Part shown: piece by piece, positions 9,395 through 19,278 of the stretch | Position numbering within the stretch: position 1 is the first letter of the stretch | Layout: each line of letters begins with the position of its first letter | Assembly: GCA_902771535.1 (NCBI GenBank) | Contig: CACXWU010000001.1 | Span: 1-64,000, forward strand | DNA: 64,000 nucleotides | Direction: 5' to 3' | From: an uncultured Pseudomonadota bacterium | GTDB taxonomy: Bacteria > Pseudomonadota > Alphaproteobacteria > UBA3830 | Program-made: the position numbers and the translations under genes | Notes under the pieces: generated by a model | Told to the model about the DNA's origin: nothing | The model's database searches: none | The model's input: only the letters and a program-made list of their open reading frames with translations

Positions 9395-10177
9395 ATGCTG
9401 CGAGAAAAAATTGAAAAGATTTGGGACGACGAACTTTCTGATCTGTCTGCGATGCATGAAGCTCTGAAAAAATTAAATAAAGGAGAGTTGCGGATTGCCG
9501 AAAAGCGAGATGGAGTTTGGCAGACCAATGATTATCTGAAGAAGGCAATCTTACTGTACTTCAAAACTTCGGATTCGGAAATCATTGGCGGTGGTCTTTG
9601 TCCTTTTTTTGATAAGGTCCCCTTGAAAACCAAAGGTTGGACAGAAGAGGATTTTAGGCGAGCTGGATTTCGATCAGTTCCTGGAAGTTTAGTGCGTTAC
9701 ACAGCATATATCGCAAAATCGGTTGTTTTGATGCCGAGTTTCGTTAATGTCGGAGCATATGTCGATGAGGGAACAATGATCGATTCCAATGTTCTGATCG
9801 GAAGTTGCGCTCAGATTGGGAAAAACTGCCATATCTCTGACGGCGTTACCATTGGTGGAGTTTTAGAGCCACTGCAGGCGAACCCCGTAATCATCGAGGA
9901 TAATTGTTTTATCGGAGTGAAAAGTGCTATCACGGAAGGTGTTATAGTAGAGGAGGGGGCAGTGTTGGCGACCGGAACTATGCTGTCAGCGTCCACGAAA
10001 ATCATTGATCGGGAGACGGGGCAAATTTCCTATGGAAAAATTCCGTCTTATTCTGTGGTTGTTCCGGGAACATATCCATCAAAGAATGGAGTTCATTTGG
10101 CGTGCGCAGTGGTTGTGAAAAGGGTTACGGAGCAGACTCGCCGAAAGACTTCGATCAATGAACTTTTGAGGGATTGA
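9395..10177 (+). CDS. dapD: 2,3,4,5-tetrahydropyridine-2,6-dicarboxylate N-succinyltransferase
   Basis: This cytoplasmic enzyme transfers succinate from succinyl-CoA to tetrahydrodipicolinate in the succinylase branch of the diaminopimelate/lysine pathway. The 260-residue length suits the family. The N-terminal helical domain is followed by a left-handed beta-helix of hexapeptide repeats ([20 protein letters not shown], then [16 protein letters not shown]) and an [15 protein letters not shown]-like stretch. GGAGG sits 4 nt before the ATG. It is the first gene of a dapD-dapE-rimI run with short gaps, which supports meso-DAP supply for peptidoglycan. Confidence 0.95.
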   Translation: MLREKIEKIWDDELSDLSAMHEALKKLNKGELRIAEKRDGVWQTNDYLKKAILLYFKTSDSEIIGGGLCPFFDKVPLKTKGWTEEDFRRAGFRSVPGSLVRYTAYIAKSVVLMPSFVNVGAYVDEGTMIDSNVLIGSCAQIGKNCHISDGVTIGGVLEPLQANPVIIEDNCFIGVKSAITEGVIVEEGAVLATGTMLSASTKIIDRETGQISYGKIPSYSVVVPGTYPSKNGVHLACAVVVKRVTEQTRRKTSINELLRD

Positions 10178-10190
10178 TGGGAGATTTTTC

Positions 10191-11315
10191 ATGGATGTCG
10201 TGAAGTTTTGTTCGGATTTGGTTCGGTGCAAAAGTGTTACTCCCGCAGACGACGGTGCTATTGATTATATTTCGGAATTTTTGAAAAATTTGGGATTTGA
10301 AACGCGAATTTTGGAGTTTTCCGAGGGGGAGAGAATTGTTCGAAATCTGTTCGCAAAATTTGAAAGAAGCAAAGGAGCAAATCTCGGATTTTTGGGACAC
10401 TCGGATGTCGTTCCCGCAGGAGACGGTTGGAAATCCGATCCGTTCGATCCAATTCTGCGCGATGGATTTTTAATCGGTCGGGGTGTTGCTGATATGAAGG
10501 GCGGAATTTCTGCTTTTTGTTGTGCTGTGGAAAAATTTGTTCGTGAAAAATCTTTCAATGGATCAATAGAAATTTTCATCACGGGAGATGAAGAGGTCGG
10601 ATCATATCAAGGTATTCAATCGCTGCTGAATTGGGCGAAAGGAAGAGGAGAAATCCCCGATGATTGCCTGGTCGGTGAGCCATCATCTGACAAAGAGGTC
10701 GGTGACAGAGTTTTTATAGGTCATCGCGGAAGTATTAACGTCCGAGCGAAGTCGGTGGGTAGACAATTACATGTGGCTTATTCTCAAAACGAAACGAATT
10801 CCCTGGCTCAAATTTGCAGATACGTTGCGGAGATGAAGAATTACGATTGGAAACATGAGAACAAGCGTTTCCCGAAAACGAATTTGGAGCCGACATTGTT
10901 ATTTACGGGAAATTACGCTGAAAATATTGTTCCGGGAGAAAGTTCCGCAAATCTGAATATCCGTTTCGGCGCGGATTATAATTCCGAGCAGCTTAAGCAA
11001 ATTTTATCCGAAAAAGCAACTCCGTTGGGAATAGAGTTAAGTTTCCGAGTCAGTGGTGAGGCCTATTGTTGTGATGATGAGCGCCTGAAGAATTTGATAT
11101 CTGTCGCAATCAAAAATACCATAGGATTAACCCCTCGGTTTTCGACGGAGGGCGGCACTTCTGACGGTCGTCACATGATTAAGCATTGCAATGTTATCGA
11201 ATTCGGAATACAGGATAGGACGATGCATCAAAGCAACGAGCGAGTAAAGATTGAAGATTTGAGAAAGTTGGAAAATATTTACTTCGAGTTTTTGCAATTA
11301 TATTTCAATGCGTAG
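10191..11315 (+). CDS. dapE: Succinyl-diaminopimelate desuccinylase
   Basis: A di-zinc M20-family amidohydrolase (374 aa) that releases succinate from N-succinyl-LL-diaminopimelate. Metal-site motifs are visible: GHSDVVPAGDGW (His and first Asp), RGVADMKGG (bridging Asp), ITGDEEVGS (catalytic Glu pair), GEPSS, and a C-terminal EFGIQDRTMHQSNER segment with the last His. GGAG lies just upstream of ATG 10191. It follows dapD by 13 bp and overlaps the next gene by 8 bp, so the three are probably cotranscribed. Confidence 0.95.
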   Translation: MDVVKFCSDLVRCKSVTPADDGAIDYISEFLKNLGFETRILEFSEGERIVRNLFAKFERSKGANLGFLGHSDVVPAGDGWKSDPFDPILRDGFLIGRGVADMKGGISAFCCAVEKFVREKSFNGSIEIFITGDEEVGSYQGIQSLLNWAKGRGEIPDDCLVGEPSSDKEVGDRVFIGHRGSINVRAKSVGRQLHVAYSQNETNSLAQICRYVAEMKNYDWKHENKRFPKTNLEPTLLFTGNYAENIVPGESSANLNIRFGADYNSEQLKQILSEKATPLGIELSFRVSGEAYCCDDERLKNLISVAIKNTIGLTPRFSTEGGTSDGRHMIKHCNVIEFGIQDRTMHQSNERVKIEDLRKLENIYFEFLQLYFNA

Positions 11316-11727
11316 TTTGGTTTTAGAAGATGCTCTAGATCTTGCGGAGATCAGAAAAACGAGTTTTGAAGATTTTTGGTCCGAAGGTGAGTTCGTTTCA
11401 ATGCTGTCGGACAAAAGTTTTTTTGGTTTTCGAGAATGTCATGGATTTATTCTATGCCGTCGCGCTCTGGACAGTATCGATATTGTGACATTTTGCGTTA
11501 GTCCACCTCACCGCAACAAAGGTGTTGGGAAAAAATTGCTTTTGGCCGTGCTGAACCTTGCGAACGAAACTCAGTGCAAGGTCTTCTTGGAAGTCGCAGA
11601 AAAAAATCTTATCGCTCGAAATCTATACGAATCACTCGGATTTAAGCAAATTTCCGTGAGAAAAAATTATTACAAATTTTCAAGCGGTTCCCAAGACGCT
11701 GTTGTTATGATGTGGTCGCCGACTTAA
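11308..11727 (+). CDS. rimI: Ribosomal-protein-alanine N-acetyltransferase-like GNAT protein
   Basis: A 139-residue GNAT acetyltransferase resembling RimI, which acetylates the N-terminal alanine of ribosomal protein S18. The acetyl-CoA loop is visible as VSPPHRNKGVGKKLL (R/Q-x-x-G-x-G/A), followed by VFLEVAEKNLIARNLYESLG, the classic RimI beta5/alpha4 region, and then GFKQISVRKNYY. Its start overlaps the end of dapE. RimI is normally near tsaB or the fur region, so this position is unusual. The exact substrate is inferred; another GNAT function is possible. Confidence 0.8.
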   Translation: MRSLVLEDALDLAEIRKTSFEDFWSEGEFVSMLSDKSFFGFRECHGFILCRRALDSIDIVTFCVSPPHRNKGVGKKLLLAVLNLANETQCKVFLEVAEKNLIARNLYESLGFKQISVRKNYYKFSSGSQDAVVMMWSPT

Positions 11728-11728
11728 A

Positions 11729-12793
11729 CTAGTCACCTTTTGAAGTTTTTAACTTCGCATCCCTTTGGTGTCTGGCTATTGCGAGTTCCAGTAGTTTATC
11801 GATCAATTCAGAATAAGATAATCCGCTTTTCTGAAGCAAAAGGGGATACATACTTGTTCCGCCAACGAAGCCAGGAATGGTGTTCATTTCGTTTACGATT
11901 ATGTTATTTCCTGAAACGAACATATCGACGCGACACATTCCCTCACAATTTAGCGTTTTGTAGGCTTTTAACGCAGTCGATTTCGCTTTTTCTAGCGTTT
12001 CAGGAGATAATTTCGCCGGAATTTCAAGCTTAGCTCCGTTTTCGTCAATGTATTTCGCTTCGTAAGTATAGAAATCATCCAGAGCGATTATTTCTCCGCA
12101 TACATCTGATGTTTTTGGATTTTCATTACCGATAACTGCACACTCAATTTCTCTTCCTTGAACGGCTCTCTCGATTAACACCTTATTATCGTACCTATAT
12201 GCCTCAGTTACTGCGGCAAGTAACTCGGACTCATTTCGTACCTTACTCACTCCGACAGATGATCCCGACGAAGCAGGTTTCACGAAGACAACTTCTCCCA
12301 ATTTTGCGGTAACATACTCATATCGAGGAACTTCAGGCTTTCGCAATGTCATATAATCTGCGACAGGAAGCCCCTCCGACCTGAGTAATATTTTTGTGAT
12401 TTCCTTATCCATGCATGCTGCGGAACTCAAAATATCCGGACCGACAAACGGAATATTTAAAATTTTCAAAAAACCCTGGATAGCGCCATCTTCTCCCAAA
12501 TATCCGTGAAGAACGGGAAAGGCGACATCAATGTATTCCGATAAATATTCATTCATTTCGCTCGGAAATTTTTTGCAAAATTTATCCTCTGCAAACAATA
12601 CCTCCGCCTGAGGAATGTATTTTAATATCTCATCTTTTCCGAAATGAAATTTCCCGGATTTATCAATACCGATAAGCAGAACTTCATATTTGTCGGGATT
12701 TAGGTTAGCAACAACACTCTTTGCCGACCAAATCGTAACTTCGTGTTCGGTCGAACGTCCTCCGAAAAAGACTCCTACTTTAATTTTTTTCAT
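11729..12793 (-). CDS. ddl: D-alanine--D-alanine ligase
   Basis: An ATP-grasp ligase (354 aa) that joins two D-alanines for the peptidoglycan stem peptide. The N-terminus has the typical VGVFFGGRSTEHEVTIWSA motif. PVLHGYLGEDGAIQGF, VKPASSGSSVGVSKV, and the metal site near CRVDMFVSGNNIIVNEMNT follow in order, then PGFVGGTSMYPLL. It is slightly insertion-rich compared with short DdlB forms, more like the DdlA type. It converges with rimI with one base between the stops. It fits the surrounding cell-wall genes. Confidence 0.95.
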   Translation of the reverse strand: MKKIKVGVFFGGRSTEHEVTIWSAKSVVANLNPDKYEVLLIGIDKSGKFHFGKDEILKYIPQAEVLFAEDKFCKKFPSEMNEYLSEYIDVAFPVLHGYLGEDGAIQGFLKILNIPFVGPDILSSAACMDKEITKILLRSEGLPVADYMTLRKPEVPRYEYVTAKLGEVVFVKPASSGSSVGVSKVRNESELLAAVTEAYRYDNKVLIERAVQGREIECAVIGNENPKTSDVCGEIIALDDFYTYEAKYIDENGAKLEIPAKLSPETLEKAKSTALKAYKTLNCEGMCRVDMFVSGNNIIVNEMNTIPGFVGGTSMYPLLLQKSGLSYSELIDKLLELAIARHQRDAKLKTSKGD

Positions 12794-12810
12794 ATTTTCT
12801 CACTCAGTCC

Positions 12811-13998
12811 TTATGAATTACTACAATTACACTTCTTTTTTTTCAATTGCCTTCTTAGTTCGCTCAATTGCTCTTCCACCTTTTTTTTCAGTGATACAGC
12901 GAAAACTAAATTAGGCGTGCGCTTAGCATATCCGTATCCTATCGGAAATGGAATAGGCTCTGCGTTATTATTTAAATAATAATCACTCAAACTGTTTTGC
13001 TTATATGAACGAAATATTGTTAACGTCGGTTTTTCATAGGTTCCGAAAATGTGGATATCCCAGTTTTGTCTGAAGAAATTGAAAGGCACACCCGTATCGT
13101 CCTGTAAGATGCAACGCGTATCATTTAGGATAAAGCTCCTTACATTCGTGAAATTTCTATCATGCAGTGCATATGAAGAGCTTTTGATAAAAGTCGAAAA
13201 CTTGAATTTGTGGACAAATTTAATTAGATTGTTCAACTTGTTATTTTCATTACCAAGATTCGTTCTTACGTAATAGATTTCTTTCTTTTTCGAGTTTTTT
13301 TCGCATACTATTTTCACACAACTGATATTTTCAGAGGCAGCAGTGTTTGTAATATCTCCGTTAGCATCAATTGAACAATTGTTGATCTCAAGTACATTAA
13401 ATTCCAATTTTTTCAGGGCCAAAAGTATAAGATTAAGGCCTCCTTTTGCAGTAGGGACAGAAAGCTGATACAGCATCTGTGAAGTTATAAAATATCCCAT
13501 TTTTAGATAAGTTGAAAAAGCAGTTTGAATAGAATGATAATATCTTGGATCTGTTAAGTTCTTTTCTATCTGATCAAAGTCACCCAACGGTTCCAAGCCG
13601 ACCAGAATGTAACGTTTTGCATCCGGAAAAAAATTAATCGCGTAGGAAATGTCTGGTCCTCCGAAAGGATAGAAAAGGGTATCGTATTGTTTGATGAAAC
13701 TTTTCAAATATTTTTCAGTCCATGAAGGAATATGTCCGAGGCTTTCTCGATACAGCTTGTTCCAAGACTCGTCAATAAATTCAGAATATTTTTGAAACTC
13801 GGAATTGTCACTTTTTTCGAAACCGATTCCGGCAATTTTTTTCGCGGCGACATCAAATCGATTGCTGATTGTTTGATTGGAATACTTCTTATTAATTTCA
13901 TTCGCGCTAACCGTACTTTCAGTGGCAACATCTCCATTCTCAGCAATTGCTCCGAAACATAAAGAAGTAGCAACCAAACACCAAGTACATTTTTTCAT
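12811..13998 (-). CDS. Secreted protein with YPFGGPD motif, unknown function
   Basis: A 395-residue protein with a Sec signal peptide (MKKCTWCLVATSLCFGAIA). The start at 13998 is supported by GAGGGA 4 nt upstream; longer frames to 14031 lack this. The most distinctive stretch is LFYPFGGPDISYAINFFPDA followed by a hydrophobic strand ending in GLEPLGDF. I have the impression that related YPF-GPD proteins occur as uncharacterised secreted proteins in other bacteria, but I cannot name a family. Several cysteines occur near the middle and at the C-terminus (KCNC). It lies 17 bp downstream-to-upstream from ddl, so ddl may be cotranscribed behind it. Nothing indicates enzymatic activity with certainty. 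Confidence 0.8.
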   Translation of the reverse strand: MKKCTWCLVATSLCFGAIAENGDVATESTVSANEINKKYSNQTISNRFDVAAKKIAGIGFEKSDNSEFQKYSEFIDESWNKLYRESLGHIPSWTEKYLKSFIKQYDTLFYPFGGPDISYAINFFPDAKRYILVGLEPLGDFDQIEKNLTDPRYYHSIQTAFSTYLKMGYFITSQMLYQLSVPTAKGGLNLILLALKKLEFNVLEINNCSIDANGDITNTAASENISCVKIVCEKNSKKKEIYYVRTNLGNENNKLNNLIKFVHKFKFSTFIKSSSYALHDRNFTNVRSFILNDTRCILQDDTGVPFNFFRQNWDIHIFGTYEKPTLTIFRSYKQNSLSDYYLNNNAEPIPFPIGYGYAKRTPNLVFAVSLKKKVEEQLSELRRQLKKKKCNCSNS

Positions 13999-14074
13999 AA
14001 AATCCCTCTCAAAATACACGCTTGAACACAACTAAATATTACATTAAACGATAAATTTTTCAATTGTTAGTACT

Positions 14075-14083
14075 TGTTATAAC
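14075..14083 (+). promoter_or_regulatory. Putative extended -10 promoter element before mreB
   Basis: TGTTATAAC forms an extended -10 element (TG, one base, TATAAC) about 42 nt before the mreB start. No good -35 box is visible at the right distance. It is the best candidate for transcription of the rod-shape operon, but the region is AT-rich. Confidence 0.35.
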
Positions 14084-14124
14084 AAAAAATACCCTTTATA
14101 TTTTTTTTAGGGTGCTGGAGATAA

Positions 14125-15168
<1,044 letters not shown>

Positions 15169-15177
15169 TAGTATAAG

Positions 15178-15975
15178 TTGGGGGTAAACAAAATCAGAAA
15201 GGGGTCTTTTCGTTTATTTAAAAACGGCAAAAGAAATAGGTTGGAGATTTTTCTGATATTGTTTGCTACCTTGGCAGCGTGTCGGCATCCTGGTGTTGTG
15301 TCATACGTAGATGCCTTGTTTTTCGATCTGAGATTTTGTTTTTTTGAAGTTTCCGATAAAGCTTCAAGATATTTCGCGAATCTGGAGCATAGTTTTTCTC
15401 AGGATGTCGGGGAAAAAATTTTTGATCTTCAATGTGAGAATGTAAAACTGAAGTCGCAAGCAAATAAAATGGGTTCGGTCCTTTTGGAGAATAATAGGTT
15501 GAAGTCATTGTTAAAAATGAAAGAATCTTCTAAAGATGAAATTGTTTTCGCGAAAATTATCAATATTTTCGATAACGATTTTGTTCGTTCAGCTCTCGTA
15601 AATGTAGGCAGGAACCAAAATATTCAGTTGGATAATTTCGCTTACAATGAGCAAGGCATAATTGGACGGGTTATCGAGGTATCCGACAATTGGAGCAAAA
15701 TCTTGTTCATTGTGGACGCCAATTCTAACATTCCGGCGAGAATATCCGGGGTTAATGTGATATTGTCAGGTGATAATTCGAATTTATTGAAGGTTAATTT
15801 GTTGAGTGGGGAAATAAAGGAAGGAGACATTGCCGAAAGCTCTCATTATGGCCAGGTGTTTCAAGAAAAAATGACGATCGGCAAGGTTATAAAAAAGAAT
15901 GGTGAGTTTTTTGTGGAGCCGGCAGTAAATTTTAACGATTTAAAGTATGTTTGTATCGAGAAATGTCAAGATTAG
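15178..15975 (+). CDS. mreC: Rod-shape-determining protein MreC
   Basis: A bitopic inner-membrane protein (265 aa) whose periplasmic part links MreB to the elongation synthases. One membrane segment near residues 24-40 is followed by a coiled coil (about 70-110, QCENVKLKSQANKMGSVLLE) and the beta-rich MreC core with GIIGRVIEVSDNWSKILFI. The predicted start is TTG at 15178, ten bases after mreB; no ATG is available near the expected N-terminus, so the exact start is uncertain. It overlaps mreD. Confidence 0.9.
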   Translation: MGVNKIRKGSFRLFKNGKRNRLEIFLILFATLAACRHPGVVSYVDALFFDLRFCFFEVSDKASRYFANLEHSFSQDVGEKIFDLQCENVKLKSQANKMGSVLLENNRLKSLLKMKESSKDEIVFAKIINIFDNDFVRSALVNVGRNQNIQLDNFAYNEQGIIGRVIEVSDNWSKILFIVDANSNIPARISGVNVILSGDNSNLLKVNLLSGEIKEGDIAESSHYGQVFQEKMTIGKVIKKNGEFFVEPAVNFNDLKYVCIEKCQD

Positions 15976-16397
15976 AAAAAATCATATTTGTTTTTCTTTC
16001 TACTTCTCTGTTTTTTTCAGAAAACACGGGTAAAGCCTTTCTTTACAGCTGTTGTTTAATAAGTGTTTTTGAACAAAAGCAGTTTTTTCTCTTTTGGGGT
16101 GTGGTGTCGGTACTTTTTGATATATATCATTCGTCATTTGTCGGAATATCGTTTCTTTCCCTTGCTGTTGTTGTATCGATAGTAAAAAAGTTCGAGTCAA
16201 TTTTGGCGAATCTATCTGCTTGGGCGAGATTATATTATCTGTTTATGATCGTTTGCGGAGCTGAGTTGGTTAGCTGTTTGTTCATAGTACTGCTTAACGG
16301 AAGATTACATTTATATTCTCATCTTTTAGTTGTGATGAAGTCAGTGTTTTTCTGTTACGTGTTTGAAAGTTTTAGAAAACATGCTAAAAGATCGTGA
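15963..16397 (+). CDS. mreD: Rod-shape-determining protein MreD
   Basis: A small (144 aa) hydrophobic protein with four to five membrane segments, in the position of mreD between mreC and the PBP2 gene. Sequence conservation of MreD is weak, so the call rests on size, hydrophobicity and gene order. I chose ATG 15963 (MSRLEKII) over an upstream TTG at 15951. It overlaps the end of mreC by 13 bp and the start of mrdA by 17 bp, which implies translational coupling. Confidence 0.85.
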   Translation: MSRLEKIIFVFLSTSLFFSENTGKAFLYSCCLISVFEQKQFFLFWGVVSVLFDIYHSSFVGISFLSLAVVVSIVKKFESILANLSAWARLYYLFMIVCGAELVSCLFIVLLNGRLHLYSHLLVVMKSVFFCYVFESFRKHAKRS

Positions 16398-18120
16398 TTT
16401 AAAGGAGCTGTTATCTTTCAGAAAGAATTTTGTATTAATATTAATTGGGCTTTTGTGTTTGGTTCTGATCGGTAATTTATATATTCTTCAGATAAAACAT
16501 GTACAAAAATATCGGTTAATGTCTGATAAAAACAGGATACGAGTTCTTCCGATGACTCCAAAACGTGGACGAATAGTATCATCCGATGGTAAGGTACTTG
16601 CCTTTTGCGACTATAAACACCGAATAGTCATGGATCGCTGTTCGAAAAAGGTTTTTGAAGAAAATATTGATATTCTGGACAAATATCTCAATTTCACGAA
16701 AGAAGAGAAAGAGAATCTATTTAATTTGAGAAAAAGGCGACTGCCGAGTATTATCGTGAAGGATGAATTATCTCGCGATGAATTCGCAAAAGTATCGATG
16801 AATCTTTTCCGATTAAAGGGAGTCCATATTTTGAACACTTTTTCGAGGCACTATTCAATGCCGTTGGAATTTAGTCATTTAATAGGATATACGGCAAAGA
16901 ATACCAATGAATTTCAAGTGTTAACGGGGAAAACGGGACTGGAATTTTTCTTTGATAAAAAGCTCCGGGGAAATATCGGAAATATTCAGAAGGAAGTTAA
17001 TGCGGCGGGATGTAATATCAGAATTATTGATCAAGAAAATCCCGTCAACGGCGAAGATATAAAATTAACGATAGATTCTGTAATACAGAAGTTTGTTTAT
17101 GATTTATTGAGTAATTACAAGGTTGGGGCTTGCTGTGTTCTGGATATGAAGGGGAATATTGTCGCGCTGGTTTCATTTCCCGGATACGATATCAATTCTA
17201 TGAGTTTAGGAATTTCTCATACTCAATGGAACGAACTCAACATCAACGAATATAAACCCATGTTGAACAGATTCAGTAGTTCGGTGTATCCTCCGGGCTC
17301 GGTTTTTAAAATAGTAACGGCTTACGCAGCATTGAGCGAAGGAATTGTTTCCCCAAAAGATAGGATTTCATGTTTAGGCGGAGTAAAACTGGATGGCCAT
17401 ACGTTTCATTGCTGGCACAGGGGAGGGCACGGCAAGTTAAATATTTATGAGGCTTTGATTTATTCTTGCGACTGCTATTTTTTCCAGGTGGCGAAGAAGT
17501 TGGGTATTCAAAAATTAGATAAATATGCGCGAGAATTAGGTTTTGGACAAAAGACCGGTATAGAATTGCCGAATGAAAAATCAGGATTGATTCCGAATAA
17601 GGAGTGGAAATTAATTCGTCGCAAAAGTTATTGGAAGCCTTACGAAACCATGATAGCCGGAATAGGTCAGGGATATGTTCTTACCAACTTGATTCAAATA
17701 GCATCCATGATGGGAAAAATTTATAGCAATGACCTGAACTATTTTCCAAGTTTATTACCGAAAGATCGGGCAGAATCACCGATTCCGTTGAAAAAAGAAG
17801 CGTGTGATGTAATAAAAACGGCTTTGCATATGGTTTGCGAAATAGGAACTGCCCGAAAATCATGTCGTACAGTTTATGGAATTGCCGGGAAAACAGGGTC
17901 TTCTCAGGTAAGATCGATAAAGGCGAACGAAGTTGGTGTTAATCAGCAACTTATCGAATGGAAGAGTCGAGATCACGCCCTATTTGCGGGAGTGGCTCCG
18001 GCTGCTTCTCCGAAGTATATAGTTGCTGTCATAATTGAGCACGGCGGAGGAGGCGGGTCGGTGGCGGCTCCTATCGCCAGAAAAATTTTTGATAAATTAC
18101 TGGAAAAAAATGCAAAATAG
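16381..18120 (+). CDS. mrdA: Penicillin-binding protein 2 (peptidoglycan transpeptidase)
   Basis: The class B transpeptidase of lateral-wall synthesis (579 aa). One N-terminal membrane anchor (about 15-38) precedes the dimerisation domain (RGRIVSSDGKVLA). The catalytic SVFK tetrad begins at Ser307 with Lys310, the second motif is SCD (YSCDCYFF), and KTGS begins at residue 504. ATG 16381 is preferred to an upstream TTG. It overlaps rodA by 11 bp; PBP2 and RodA work as one complex, and the gene pair supports this. Confidence 0.96.
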   Translation: MLKDRDLKELLSFRKNFVLILIGLLCLVLIGNLYILQIKHVQKYRLMSDKNRIRVLPMTPKRGRIVSSDGKVLAFCDYKHRIVMDRCSKKVFEENIDILDKYLNFTKEEKENLFNLRKRRLPSIIVKDELSRDEFAKVSMNLFRLKGVHILNTFSRHYSMPLEFSHLIGYTAKNTNEFQVLTGKTGLEFFFDKKLRGNIGNIQKEVNAAGCNIRIIDQENPVNGEDIKLTIDSVIQKFVYDLLSNYKVGACCVLDMKGNIVALVSFPGYDINSMSLGISHTQWNELNINEYKPMLNRFSSSVYPPGSVFKIVTAYAALSEGIVSPKDRISCLGGVKLDGHTFHCWHRGGHGKLNIYEALIYSCDCYFFQVAKKLGIQKLDKYARELGFGQKTGIELPNEKSGLIPNKEWKLIRRKSYWKPYETMIAGIGQGYVLTNLIQIASMMGKIYSNDLNYFPSLLPKDRAESPIPLKKEACDVIKTALHMVCEIGTARKSCRTVYGIAGKTGSSQVRSIKANEVGVNQQLIEWKSRDHALFAGVAPAASPKYIVAVIIEHGGGGGSVAAPIARKIFDKLLEKNAK

Positions 18121-19189
18121 GATCGTTTTAAAAGAGATAAAAATATTTTTACTATTGCTTGTGACGATAATTTTGACGAGCATTTTGGGGCAGATTATTG
18201 CTTTCGGAGGATTCGAGATTCAAGTAAAAAAGCACATCATAAAAATGATTTTCGGGCTAACGATTTTGTTTGTAATCTCGCGGGTAAATATTCGTTTTTG
18301 GAAAAGTTTCGCATTTTTAATATACGTATTGAATTTATTTTGTTTATTATTAGTTTGCTTTTTGGGAGCTACGAAGTTGGGCGCTCAGCGCTGGATAGAT
18401 TTTTATTTTTTTTCGTTCCAGCCGTCTGAATTTATGAAACTATCCTTGATTTTTGCGATCGCTTCTTATTATTCCGATTTATCCGAGTATGAATTTAAGG
18501 AACTAAAATCTCATTTGTTGCCGTTTGTTTTGACTATCGTTCCGGCGATTATAATTTTAAAACAACCAGATTTGGGTACGGCAATGCTGTTATCAGGAGT
18601 TGGTATCGGAATGATTTTTTTAGCAGGATTTCCCACGAAAGCATTTATTTGGTCTACAATTGGATTTTTGGGAGTTTGTCCTATCGGTTGGCACTTTCTT
18701 CGTGATTATCAAAAGAATCGAATTCTGAATTTCATTGACCCCGACAGAGATCCTTTGGGGACAGGGTATCACATTTTGCAATCGAGAATAGCGATCGGTT
18801 CAGGGCATATTTTCGGTAAAGGATTGTTTCAAGGTACGCAGAGTAGTTTAAATTTTCTTCCGGAAAAACATACGGACTTTATCTTCACCACAATATCCGA
18901 AGAGTTGGGCTTTGTCGGTTCGGTTTTTATAATTTTTTTGTTTGCAGGATTGATATATTTTTTCTTTTACATAGGGAACGGAACCAAAAGCAGATTTTCC
19001 CGCTATTTGTGTTTTGGTTTGGGATTAATGTTGTTTCTTCATGTCTTTATCAATATCGGAATGGTTTTAGGGATTCTGCCCGTTGTCGGAGTGCCGTTGC
19101 CGTTTTTATCTTACGGAGGCAGCTCGCTAATTACCTTCATGATCAGTTGCGGTCTGATGATGTCGATGTTGCTGAAGGTTAAAGAGTGA
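18110..19189 (+). CDS. mrdB: Rod-shape peptidoglycan glycosyltransferase RodA
   Basis: A SEDS-family membrane glycosyltransferase (359 aa) that polymerises lipid II. About ten membrane segments are visible. Family motifs include GAQRWIDFYFFSFQPSEFMK, LKQPDLGTAML, GSGHIFGKGLFQGTQ, LPEKHTDFIFTTISEELGF and the C-terminal GVPLPFLSYGGSSLI. The start ATG 18110 lies inside mrdA; a longer frame upstream is a shadow of mrdA. It is the last gene of the mre operon. Confidence 0.96.
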   Translation: MQNRIVLKEIKIFLLLLVTIILTSILGQIIAFGGFEIQVKKHIIKMIFGLTILFVISRVNIRFWKSFAFLIYVLNLFCLLLVCFLGATKLGAQRWIDFYFFSFQPSEFMKLSLIFAIASYYSDLSEYEFKELKSHLLPFVLTIVPAIIILKQPDLGTAMLLSGVGIGMIFLAGFPTKAFIWSTIGFLGVCPIGWHFLRDYQKNRILNFIDPDRDPLGTGYHILQSRIAIGSGHIFGKGLFQGTQSSLNFLPEKHTDFIFTTISEELGFVGSVFIIFLFAGLIYFFFYIGNGTKSRFSRYLCFGLGLMLFLHVFINIGMVLGILPVVGVPLPFLSYGGSSLITFMISCGLMMSMLLKVKE

Positions 19190-19278
19190 CGCATATCTGA
19201 AATTGGGCGTAAATGTATCACTAATTTTTGAAATGTCGTCAAAATTTGATAGATAGAAAAAGGTTTTTCCTTCCGCGT

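Noticed and set aside
18035-18109. Upstream start of RodA within mrdA
   Set aside because: The extra residues are a frame-shadow of the PBP2 C-terminus; ATG 18110 gives the usual RodA N-terminus.
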